A stretch of DNA of 64,000 nt, taken from NCBI GenBank assembly GCA_937896505.1, contig CALBNP010000136.1:24110-88109 (forward strand), read 5' to 3'. This DNA is from an uncultured Bacteroidales bacterium (GTDB lineage: Bacteria > Bacteroidota > Bacteroidia > Bacteroidales > F082). Within the stretch, counting starts at the first letter, position 1, and each line of letters opens with the position of its first letter. The position numbers were made by a program, and so were the translations under genes. Below, one piece after another: positions 41,043 through 48,312 of the stretch. The notes under the pieces are model-generated. The model was given only the letters and a program-made list of their open reading frames with translations, made no database searches and was not told the origin of the DNA.

Positions 41043-42970
41043 ATCTTATCCATCTCCGAATCATCTTCGATTCTCAAATTGCTGATGATGAATTTCTGCC
41101 TTTCCATGGTGTTCTTGCCCATGTAGTATTCCAGCAGTTCCTTGATTCCGAAGTCGTTGTGCAAAATCACAGGTTCCAGACGGATGTTCTGCCCGATGAA
41201 GCCACGGAACTCGTCGGGTGAGATTTCGCCCAGACCTTTGAATCGGGTGATTTCGGCTTGCGCGCCGCATTTTTCCTTGGCGGCAACGCGTTCTTCATCG
41301 CTGTAGCAGTAATAGGTTTCCTTCTTGTTGCGGACGCGGAACAGGGGAGTCTGAAGGATATAGACGTGGCCGTTGCGCACGAGGTCGGGATAGAACTGCA
41401 AGAAGAAGGTGAGCAGTAGCAGACGGATGTGCATGCCATCGACATCGGCATCGGTAGCGATGACGATGTTGTTGTAGCGCAGGTTTTCCATGTCTTCTTC
41501 GATGTTCAAGGCAGCTTGCAGAAGGTTGAACTCTTCGTTCTCATAGCACACTTTTTTGCTCATTCCCAAGCAGTTGAGCGGTTTGCCGCGCAAGCTGAAT
41601 ACGGCCTGTGTCTGCACATCGCGACTCTTGGTGATGCTTCCCGATGCTGAATCGCCCTCGGTGATGAAGATGGTGCTGTCCAAACGATTTTCGTGGTTCG
41701 TGTTCAAGTGGACACGGCAGTCGCGCAGTTTCCGGTTGTTCAGGCTGACTTTTTTCGCACTTTCGCGGGCGGCCTTTTTGATGCCTGCAATGTCCTTGCG
41801 TTCCTTTTCGTTGATGAGAATCTTCTGCTGTAAAGCCGTCACAGTCTGCGGATTCATGTGCAGATAGTTGTCGAGATGGCGTTTCAGGATGTCGAAGACG
41901 TATGTCTTTAGGAAAGGACTGTCGTTGGTCCCGTCGGGATTGTTGGGGGCAAGGTGGGTCGAACCTAACTTGGTCTTTGTTTGTGCCTCAAACACAGGCT
42001 CTTGTATGCGGACGCAAAGCGCGCACACCAAGCCCTGACGGATGTCGGCGGGTTCGTATTCCTTTTGGAAGAACTCGCGCACCACGCGGGCGTAGCCTTC
42101 GCGGAAAGCGGATTGGTGGGTGCCGCCTTCGGTGGTGTGCTGACCGTTGACGAAGGAATAGAAATAGTCGCTCGATTGACCGTTCACATGTGTGAAAGCT
42201 GCCTCGAAATCGTCATCCTTGATGTGGATGATAGGGTAGAGGCCTTCGCCTTCCATGTTGTTCTCCAAGAGGTCGAGCAAGCCGTTTTTCGAATAGTAGC
42301 GTTTGTCGTTATAGACCAGACTGAGGCCACGGTTGAGGTAGGCATAGTTCCACACGCGTCTCTCGATATATTCATCCACATAGTGGTAGTTGCCAAACAA
42401 AGCCGTGTCGGGGATGAACTCGATCAGAGTACCTGTCTCGCCATCGGAGGCGATGATGCCCGTGTCGCTGGTCAGCTTGCCTTGCGCGAACTCGGCAATG
42501 CGGGTCTTGCCCTCGCGGATGGCTTGCACCTTGAAATACGAGGAGAGTGCGTTGACGGCCTTCGTACCGACACCATTCAAACCGACTGATTTCTGGAACA
42601 CCTTGCTGTCGTATTTGGCACCCGTGTTCAGCTTCGAGACGGCGTCCACAATCTTTCCCAACGGGATGCCTCGGCCATAGTCGCGGATGGTGACTTTCTT
42701 CTCCACCTTGTTGACGGTGATTTCAATCTTCTTGCCGAAGCCCGAAGTGAACTCGTCAATGGAGTTGTCAATCACTTCCTTGATAAGCACATAGATGCCG
42801 TCGTCTTGCGAGGCACCGTCGCCTAGTTTGCCGATATACATACCTGGGCGGCGACGTATGTGCTCCATGTCTTCGAGGTGCACGATGCTGTCGTCGTTGT
42901 AGTTCTCTGTGTTTGGTGCGGGATTCTCGACTTGCGAGAAAATATCTTTCTCTTCGTATTCGTGGTCCAT
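41039..42970 (-). CDS. parE: DNA topoisomerase IV subunit B
   Basis: 643 residues from the ATG at 42970. GHKL ATPase motifs: KEVIDNSIDEF, RDYGRGIPLGK, SVGLNGVGTKAVNALSSYF. Transducer QTKTKLGSTH, then the TOPRIM domain: TEGDSASGS and NIVIATDADVDGMHIRLL. The N-terminal MYIGKLGDG and the overall length resemble ParE and not GyrB of Bacteroidota; this subtype call is less certain than the family. ParE with ParC decatenates chromosomes. parC is not adjacent in the window. The longer frame to 43066 crosses the promoter at 43008-43015 and is rejected. Confidence 0.9.
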   Translation of the reverse strand: MDHEYEEKDIFSQVENPAPNTENYNDDSIVHLEDMEHIRRRPGMYIGKLGDGASQDDGIYVLIKEVIDNSIDEFTSGFGKKIEITVNKVEKKVTIRDYGRGIPLGKIVDAVSKLNTGAKYDSKVFQKSVGLNGVGTKAVNALSSYFKVQAIREGKTRIAEFAQGKLTSDTGIIASDGETGTLIEFIPDTALFGNYHYVDEYIERRVWNYAYLNRGLSLVYNDKRYYSKNGLLDLLENNMEGEGLYPIIHIKDDDFEAAFTHVNGQSSDYFYSFVNGQHTTEGGTHQSAFREGYARVVREFFQKEYEPADIRQGLVCALCVRIQEPVFEAQTKTKLGSTHLAPNNPDGTNDSPFLKTYVFDILKRHLDNYLHMNPQTVTALQQKILINEKERKDIAGIKKAARESAKKVSLNNRKLRDCRVHLNTNHENRLDSTIFITEGDSASGSITKSRDVQTQAVFSLRGKPLNCLGMSKKVCYENEEFNLLQAALNIEEDMENLRYNNIVIATDADVDGMHIRLLLLTFFLQFYPDLVRNGHVYILQTPLFRVRNKKETYYCYSDEERVAAKEKCGAQAEITRFKGLGEISPDEFRGFIGQNIRLEPVILHNDFGIKELLEYYMGKNTMERQKFIISNLRIEDDSEMDKM

Positions 42971-43007
42971 AAAAGCCAATTTAATGCGTTGAATATACGT
43001 TTTGCCG

Positions 43008-43015
43008 CAAAAATA
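43008..43015 (-). promoter_or_regulatory. -7 box TATTTTTG for parE
   Basis: Minus-strand TATTTTTG, 37 bp before the ATG at 42970. Confidence 0.7.
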
Positions 43016-43077
43016 CGAAAAATTGGTGGATTTCTTGACAATTGCTGTTTCTATTATTAATTCCATCCGACCTTTGG

Positions 43078-43222
43078 GTCTGTTTTGATTTAGGTGAAAT
43101 AAATAACAATGTCATTTCGACCGTAGGGAAGAAATCTATTGTTATTTGTTTCACTAAGAAAAGCCTATAGATACACTCCTTCGTCGGTATGACATAGGTT
43201 TTTTTGAAAAATCAAAACAGAC
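43078..43222. repeat. Composite REP-like element with 14-bp terminal inverted repeats
   Basis: Bounded by GTCTGTTTTGATTT (43078-43091) and its exact complement AAATCAAAACAGAC (43209-43222). Inside are two hairpins: AAATAACAAT (43101-43110) with ATTGTTATTT (43138-43147) around a 27-nt core GTCATTTCGACCG...AATCT, and CCTAT (43164-43168) with ATAGG (43194-43198) around a reversed 25-nt core. It ends two bases from the stop codon of the flippase gene. A related copy in opposite orientation lies at 32905-33118. Confidence 0.85.
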
Positions 43223-43224
43223 AG

Positions 43225-44517
43225 TTAGTCTTTCTTGAAAATCCTTGTGGTTTCTTCCTTGACCCAATTCCAATCGTCACTATTCGGAACGAGTTGGCAC
43301 AGCCTAATGCCTGTCATCCGGTGGAAAACAATCCATTGGTAAACGAAGATGGCTGCAAAAGTGATTGAAGTGGAAATGGCAGCACCGGCAATGCCAAGCC
43401 GTGGTATGAGAATGTAAACGCTTGGTAATGTGACGGCTAATCCGATTATTGAAGCGTAGAGGTTGTATTTTGGCATACCCGTCCCTTGAAAATGGTTGGC
43501 TAAGATGTTGTTTGCCGAAAAGAATACGATACCTGGCGCCAAAAGGATGATGACGGAGCGTATTCCGCTGAATTCTTCCGAGAAAAGCCACTCGAAAAGT
43601 GAGGTGGGCAGCAGCGAAACGACAATCATTGCCACTAAGGTGAACATGACCGAGATTTTGATGAACCGCAAGGTCAGCAGGTTGGCGCGTTCTTGGTCAT
43701 CGGTGTTGCTTAGGGCGGAGAACTGAACCAAACCGATGCTGTTGCCAATGATTTTCACGCCCTCGGTGACTTGGGCTCCCGTACCATAAACGCCAGCCGA
43801 CGACGGAGTGCTATTGCCTTGAAGGACATAGAGATTCAGACGTTTGTTGATGGTAGCCACGATGTTCGAAAGCTGCATGAGGGCACCATAGCCAAACATT
43901 TCTTTTAGTGTTGGTCCGATGGGGTCGAGACCTTCGCGTTTCAAGGTGGGCAAAAGCAAAATCCAACCGGCGACTAAAGCTAAGGTGTAACCGCATAGTT
44001 GCGAATAGAGGAATGCACGTGCATCGGCCATGTCGAGGATAAGGATGAACAATGCCATCGCGCTGACTTGTGTGAGTATCTGTAAGAGGAACAAGCAGTT
44101 GAATGTCTTCACCTTTTCTTTCCCGAGGAAATGGTTGAGGTTGAACTCGTGAAGGCTATAGGTGAGGGTCTGCAGCAATAGGATGGAGGCGTAACCTTCG
44201 GGAACGACGCGATGATAGAACTCGGGGAAGAACGACAAGCCTTTGAAAAGCAATAGGTAGAAGCACATCACGAGGCCAATCCAAGCGTAGGAGAGGGTCA
44301 TCAGCGTGGAGAGCTTCTTGCGAGGGGTGAAATACACTAGCCCGCTGCCAGCCAGCAATTCGATGCCAATCAGCAAAAAGGTGTTATCGACTTGGACGGT
44401 ATAGGCAATGCCCCATTCGGCGGCGCCGAGGAACTTGGTTCCCATGATGAGCGTCGCGAATTGCGTCAGCAGGTTGACGAGACGCACTGCACCGGTGCCA
44501 AGTATCTTCTTGAACAT
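43225..44517 (-). CDS. Oligosaccharide flippase / polysaccharide export membrane protein
   Basis: 430 residues with about twelve hydrophobic segments over the whole length, the MurJ/Wzx-type MOP fold. The N-terminus GAVRLVNLLTQFATLIMGTK and the central TLKEMFGYGALMQLSNIVAT, NKRLNLYVLQ resemble the polysaccharide biosynthesis (Wzx) family, which flip lipid-linked glycans. There is no glycosyltransferase cluster nearby, so its cargo is unknown. Its ATG directly follows the folA stop (TAG ATG, 44520-44515), implying co-transcription with folA. Confidence 0.82.
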   Translation of the reverse strand: MFKKILGTGAVRLVNLLTQFATLIMGTKFLGAAEWGIAYTVQVDNTFLLIGIELLAGSGLVYFTPRKKLSTLMTLSYAWIGLVMCFYLLLFKGLSFFPEFYHRVVPEGYASILLLQTLTYSLHEFNLNHFLGKEKVKTFNCLFLLQILTQVSAMALFILILDMADARAFLYSQLCGYTLALVAGWILLLPTLKREGLDPIGPTLKEMFGYGALMQLSNIVATINKRLNLYVLQGNSTPSSAGVYGTGAQVTEGVKIIGNSIGLVQFSALSNTDDQERANLLTLRFIKISVMFTLVAMIVVSLLPTSLFEWLFSEEFSGIRSVIILLAPGIVFFSANNILANHFQGTGMPKYNLYASIIGLAVTLPSVYILIPRLGIAGAAISTSITFAAIFVYQWIVFHRMTGIRLCQLVPNSDDWNWVKEETTRIFKKD

Positions 44518-45006
44518 CTACTTGCGCTCCCAGACTTCAAAACGGTAAGTGAAATCGACTTGCGGGTCTTCGTCAACGACATTGACGTCAATCAGGTTCC
44601 ATTCGTCGAAATCGATGTAGGGGAAATAGGTGTCGGCCTCAAATTCTTTGTCGATGCGGGTCAGATAGAGCTTGTCGGCATGGGGCAGAAACTGCTCGTA
44701 GATGCTGCCGCCACCTATGACGAAGGTCTCTTCTTCGTCGTGCACCATGTTGACGGCTTCCTGAATGGAATGGGCAAGCTCGAAGCCTTCTGGAGCCTGT
44801 TCTAAGTGTGAAGAAATGATGATATTGCGACGGTTGGGCAATGCGCGTTGGTTCGGCAAGGAAAGGAAGGTCTTGTAGCCCATGATGACGGTATGTCCCG
44901 TGGTGACGCGCTTGAAATATTTCAAGTCAGCCGACAGGTGCCAAATCAAATTGCCATTCAGTCCAATGGCCCGATTCCTTGCTAATGCAACAATGATGGA
45001 TATCAT
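44518..45006 (-). CDS. folA: Dihydrofolate reductase
   Basis: 162 residues. MISIIVALARNRAIGLNGNL and LIWHLSADLKYFKRVT (substrate Asp/Glu region), TVIMGYKTFLSLP (NADPH loop), NIIISS and TFVIGGGSIYEQFLPHADK match DHFR throughout. It reduces dihydrofolate, made by ThyA next door, back to tetrahydrofolate. The partner thyA lies 182 bp upstream, separated by a heptanucleotide array; together with a nucleoside permease they form a thymidylate-related cluster. Confidence 0.95.
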   Translation of the reverse strand: MISIIVALARNRAIGLNGNLIWHLSADLKYFKRVTTGHTVIMGYKTFLSLPNQRALPNRRNIIISSHLEQAPEGFELAHSIQEAVNMVHDEEETFVIGGGSIYEQFLPHADKLYLTRIDKEFEADTYFPYIDFDEWNLIDVNVVDEDPQVDFTYRFEVWERK

Positions 45007-45077
45007 AATTTCTTTGTATTTATGTATTTCTCAATTCTTTGAGACGCGATAAATCGACGTCTCTATTGCCGTTTCAC

Positions 45078-45182
45078 TCAACTTTCATCTTTCAACTTTC
45101 AACTTTCAACTCTCAACTTTCAACTCTCAACTTTCATCTTTCAACTTTCAACTCTCAACTTTCAACTCTCAACTCTAAAACT
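45078..45182. repeat. Heptanucleotide tandem array (TCAACTT/TCAACTC)
   Basis: Fifteen consecutive 7-nt units of TCAACTT, TCAACTC or TCATCTT without phase shift. It fills most of the 182-bp gap between thyA and folA. On the gene-sense strand it reads GAAAGTTGA-type purine-rich sequence. A frame is open through it on the plus strand but is not coding-like. Confidence 0.9.
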
Positions 45183-45188
45183 CTCCCT

Positions 45189-46016
45189 CTAAACCGATAC
45201 CTCTCCTTTGATTGCTGGGTAGGGGTCGTAATTTTCCAATGTGAAATCTTCGTATTTAAACGCAAAGATGTCTTTTACTTCCGGATTGATTCTCATGGTT
45301 GGCAGTTGACGCGGCTCACGCGAAAGTTGCGTCTTCACTTGCTCAATCAGGTTATTATAGATATGGACATCGCCGAAGGTGTGGACAAATTCGCCCGGTT
45401 TGAGGCCGCACACCTGCGCCACCATCATGGTGAGGAGCGCGTAGGATGCGATGTTGAAGGGCACGCCAAGGAACACGTCGGCACTGCGCTGGTAGAGCTG
45501 GCACGACAGTTTCCCGTCGGCCACATAGAATTGGAAGAAGGCATGGCAGGGGGGAAGTGCAGCCTTGCCAGCGGCTACGTTGGCCGCAAAGTCTTTCTCG
45601 TGCTCGTCGGGCAAGACGGATGGGTTCCAGGCGGTTACGATGTGGCGACGGCTATTGGGATTCGTCTTGATGCTCTCAATCACGGCCTTGATTTGGTCGA
45701 TGCCTTCGTTGTTCCAGTTGCGCCATTGTGCGCCGTAAACGGGACCCAAGTCGCCGTTGGCATCAGCCCACTCGTCCCAAATGCTCACTTTGTTATCGTG
45801 CAGATACTTGATGTTCGTGTCGCCGCTCAAGAGCCAAAGCAACTCGTGGATGATGGATTTCAGATGGACTTTTTTGGTGGTCACCAACGGAAAACCTTCG
45901 GCAAGGTCGAAACGCATCTGGTAGCCAAACACGCTGATAGTGCCGGTTCCCGTGCGGTCGCCTTTCTGGACGCCGTGGTCGAGGATGTATTGAAGTAGGT
46001 CGAGATATTGCTTCAT
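45189..46016 (-). CDS. thyA: Thymidylate synthase (ThyA type)
   Basis: 275 residues. MKQYLDLLQYILDHG, KGDRTGTGTISVFG, HELLWLLSGDTNIKYL, GPVYGAQWRNW, ALPPCHAFFQFYV (catalytic Cys), QRSADVFLGVPFNIASYA, FGDVHIYNN are the ThyA signatures in order. It methylates dUMP using methylene-tetrahydrofolate. The next gene on the strand is folA, which regenerates the cofactor. Confidence 0.96.
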   Translation of the reverse strand: MKQYLDLLQYILDHGVQKGDRTGTGTISVFGYQMRFDLAEGFPLVTTKKVHLKSIIHELLWLLSGDTNIKYLHDNKVSIWDEWADANGDLGPVYGAQWRNWNNEGIDQIKAVIESIKTNPNSRRHIVTAWNPSVLPDEHEKDFAANVAAGKAALPPCHAFFQFYVADGKLSCQLYQRSADVFLGVPFNIASYALLTMMVAQVCGLKPGEFVHTFGDVHIYNNLIEQVKTQLSREPRQLPTMRINPEVKDIFAFKYEDFTLENYDPYPAIKGEVSV

Positions 46017-46093
46017 ACTTGGTGTAATTATGAATTAAGAATGAAAAATGCAGAATAAGGCGAAGCCCAGAAACGGATAGCCGCATCGCGACA

Positions 46094-46165
46094 TTCTCAA
46101 TTCTCAAAATTCTCAATTCTCAATTCTCAATTCTCAATTCTTAATTCTCAATTCTAAATTCTTAA
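46094..46165. repeat. Heptanucleotide tandem array (TTCTCAA)
   Basis: About ten units of TTCTCAA, with variants TTCTTAA and TTCTAAA and one 2-nt slip at 46108-46109. It overlaps the stop codon of the nucleoside permease (46162-46164) and occupies the gap before thyA. Confidence 0.88.
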
Positions 46166-47436
46166 TTCACTTCGTGCTTGTATTTGAACAGAATGGCGAA
46201 CAAGATGCCTACCACAAAAGCGAAGCCTGCGAAGATGTACCATGCCGTTGACCAGCCTGTCATCAGTTGGTCGAATTGGTTGATGGGGTCGATGCCCCCT
46301 GTGAAGCGGTTGACGATAGCGCCGGCGCAGAACGAACCGACCGTGGCACCCAAACCATTGGTCATCATCATGAACACGCCTTGGGCGCTGCTGCGGATGC
46401 TGATGTCGGTGTTTTGGTCAACGAAGAGCGAGCCGCTGATATTGTAGAAGTCGAAAGCGACGCCATAGACTATCATCGAAAGGATGAAGAGGACGAGGCC
46501 GAAACCTGTAGGGCTTCCGGCACCCAACAGGGCGAAACGCAGGAACCAAGCCATGAAGGCGATAATCATCACTTTCTTGATGCCGAATTTGCGCAGGAAG
46601 AAAGGAATGAGCAAGATGCAGAGCGTTTCTGACACTTGTGAGATAGAGGAAAGGAACACGCTGTTCTTCACGGCAAAGGCGTTGGCGTATTCTTCCACGT
46701 TCTTGAAAGCATCCAGATATGGAGTGCAGAAACCGTTGGTCACTTGCAGACACATGCCCAAAAGGAAAGAGAAGATGAAGAAAATGCACATCTTCGGGTC
46801 TTTGAACAATGTGAAGGCGCGCAGGCCTAAAGCATCGACAAACGAAGCGTTTTCTTGCTTCTTGCTGATAGGGCATTCCGGCAAAGTGAAAGCATAGATG
46901 CCCAAGATAAGACTCCAACCGGCCGAGACGAACAGCTGCATGTAGCTATCCTTGAAGCCAGTGAAGTTGACAATCCACATGGAAACGATGAAACCGATGG
47001 TACCGAAAACACGAATAGGTGGATATGCCTTGACGGTATCCAGACCAGCCTTGTTCAATGCATTGTACGACACAGAGTTACCTAATGCAATGGTAGGCAT
47101 GAAGAAAGCCACGCTTAATGCGTAAAATGGAAATATCCTTCCGAAAGTAATGCCATTACCATATTTCATGCCTATGAAACCGGCAAGGCCTATAAACAAC
47201 GCTGACAGCAGATGGCAGATGCCCAACAGCTTTTGGGCAGGAATCCAACGGTCGGCAACGATGCCCATCAAGGCGGGCATGAAAAGTGAGACGATGCCTT
47301 GAATGGCGAAAAACGAGCCGATGTTGGCACCCATGCCGACATTGCCCAAATAAATTCCCAATGAACACAGATAAGCTCCCCATGAAGCAAAGATGAGGAA
47401 ATTCATCACGATTAAACGTGTCTTGATACCTTTCAT
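46162..47436 (-). CDS. Nucleoside:H+ symporter-like MFS permease
   Basis: 424 residues, twelve membrane segments. N-terminal TRLIVMNFLIFASWGAYLCS, GIVADRWIPAQKLL, and the central PECPISKKQ loop resemble the NupG/XapB nucleoside permeases. It likely imports nucleosides, consistent with neighbouring thyA and folA, which make thymidylate. The exact nucleoside is not determined. A heptanucleotide array covers its 3' end. Confidence 0.85.
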   Translation of the reverse strand: MKGIKTRLIVMNFLIFASWGAYLCSLGIYLGNVGMGANIGSFFAIQGIVSLFMPALMGIVADRWIPAQKLLGICHLLSALFIGLAGFIGMKYGNGITFGRIFPFYALSVAFFMPTIALGNSVSYNALNKAGLDTVKAYPPIRVFGTIGFIVSMWIVNFTGFKDSYMQLFVSAGWSLILGIYAFTLPECPISKKQENASFVDALGLRAFTLFKDPKMCIFFIFSFLLGMCLQVTNGFCTPYLDAFKNVEEYANAFAVKNSVFLSSISQVSETLCILLIPFFLRKFGIKKVMIIAFMAWFLRFALLGAGSPTGFGLVLFILSMIVYGVAFDFYNISGSLFVDQNTDISIRSSAQGVFMMMTNGLGATVGSFCAGAIVNRFTGGIDPINQFDQLMTGWSTAWYIFAGFAFVVGILFAILFKYKHEVN

Positions 47437-47455
47437 TATGATGTGATTTTATTGA

Positions 47456-48076
47456 TTATTTCATTGCATTGATCTTGTCGCGAAGCAAGGCGGCTCTCTC
47501 ATAGTCCTCGTTTTCGATGGCCTCACGCAGTTGCTCTTCGAGTTCTTCGATATTCTGGGTGCTGAGCGGAGCCGAAGCACTACTCTCTACATCCATCTTC
47601 CCACTTTCCACTTCCCACTTTTCACTTTCATCTTTCAACTCTCCACTGTCTTCACTTTCCACTTCATCTTCCATCTCGATTCCTGCTTCTTCCATGACAG
47701 TTTCGTAGGCGAAGATTTCGCAGTTGAGCCTGACGGCCAAGGCAATGGCATCGGAAGGACGCGCGTCAACCATGGTGAGTTGGCCATTGTGTTCGCAAAC
47801 CAGCATGGCATAGAAAACGCCGTCGCGGAAACGGTTGATGACGACTTCCCTTATATTAATATTAAAGGTGTCGGCGAACTTGATGAACAGGTCGTGGGTG
47901 AGGGGACGACTATTCCTTTGTCTTTCAATACCCACTGCAATTGACTGTGCTTCAGCACCACCGATGACGATAGGAAGGCGTAAGTGTGAGTTGCGGTCGC
48001 CCAAAATGAGCACGTAAGCACCGGTTGATGACTCGCTGTAGGTCATCCCGACGATTTCAAGTCTGACTTTGTTCAT
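47456..48076 (-). CDS. Bifunctional nuclease (DUF151) domain protein with UVR motif
   Basis: 206 residues. The N-terminal ~135 residues are a BFN domain: VGMTYSESSTGAYVLIL, RLPIVIGGAEAQSIAVGIE, RPLTHDLFIKFADTF and VDARPSDAIALAVRLNC. The C-terminal ~35 (EELEEQLREAIENEDYERAA) are a UvrB/UvrC-interaction motif. The linker between (~140-170) is acidic and is encoded by a heptanucleotide repeat (47592-47647) that gives KWEVESGKMDVES. BFN proteins bind or cleave nucleic acids; the role here is unknown. Confidence 0.86.
   Translation of the reverse strand: MNKVRLEIVGMTYSESSTGAYVLILGDRNSHLRLPIVIGGAEAQSIAVGIERQRNSRPLTHDLFIKFADTFNINIREVVINRFRDGVFYAMLVCEHNGQLTMVDARPSDAIALAVRLNCEIFAYETVMEEAGIEMEDEVESEDSGELKDESEKWEVESGKMDVESSASAPLSTQNIEELEEQLREAIENEDYERAALLRDKINAMK
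47592..47647. repeat. Heptanucleotide repeat within the BFN-UVR coding region
   Basis: Eight units of the type T(T/C)C(C/A)(A/T)CT in unbroken 7-nt phase, then weaker copies to ~47676. Because 7 is not a multiple of 3, the encoded linker cycles through all frames every 21 nt. Confidence 0.8.
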
Positions 48077-48159
48077 CTCGTTTTCAATTTCGGAGGCAAT
48101 CTGCTGAAAACTCGTCCGTTATGACATGGTTTAGCAAAAAAACCTTCTTCCTCAATCGC

Positions 48160-48167
48160 CAAAAATA
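48160..48167 (-). promoter_or_regulatory. -7 box TATTTTTG for the BFN gene
   Basis: Minus-strand TATTTTTG, 83 bp before the ATG at 48076. Confidence 0.55.
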
Positions 48168-48250
48168 CGGACATTTTTCCAATCTGCCAAAAAAAGTTGC
48201 TGTTTGGGAAAAATCTTACCTCAAACTTAAAATCCGTTTTATTTTGTTCT

Positions 48251-48258
48251 TATTTTTG
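48251..48258 (+). promoter_or_regulatory. -7 box TATTTTTG for hppA
   Basis: Matches TAnnTTTG; leader of about 50 nt before the ATG at 48313. Confidence 0.7.
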
Positions 48259-48312
48259 CACACTTAAAACACGATTGAAAGTAAATTTAATAATAACTAA
48301 AATTAATCGCTT

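Noticed and set aside
45039..45998. A 319-codon plus-strand frame running through the heptanucleotide array and antisense to thyA
   Set aside because: The first part is repeat translation and the rest mirrors thyA.
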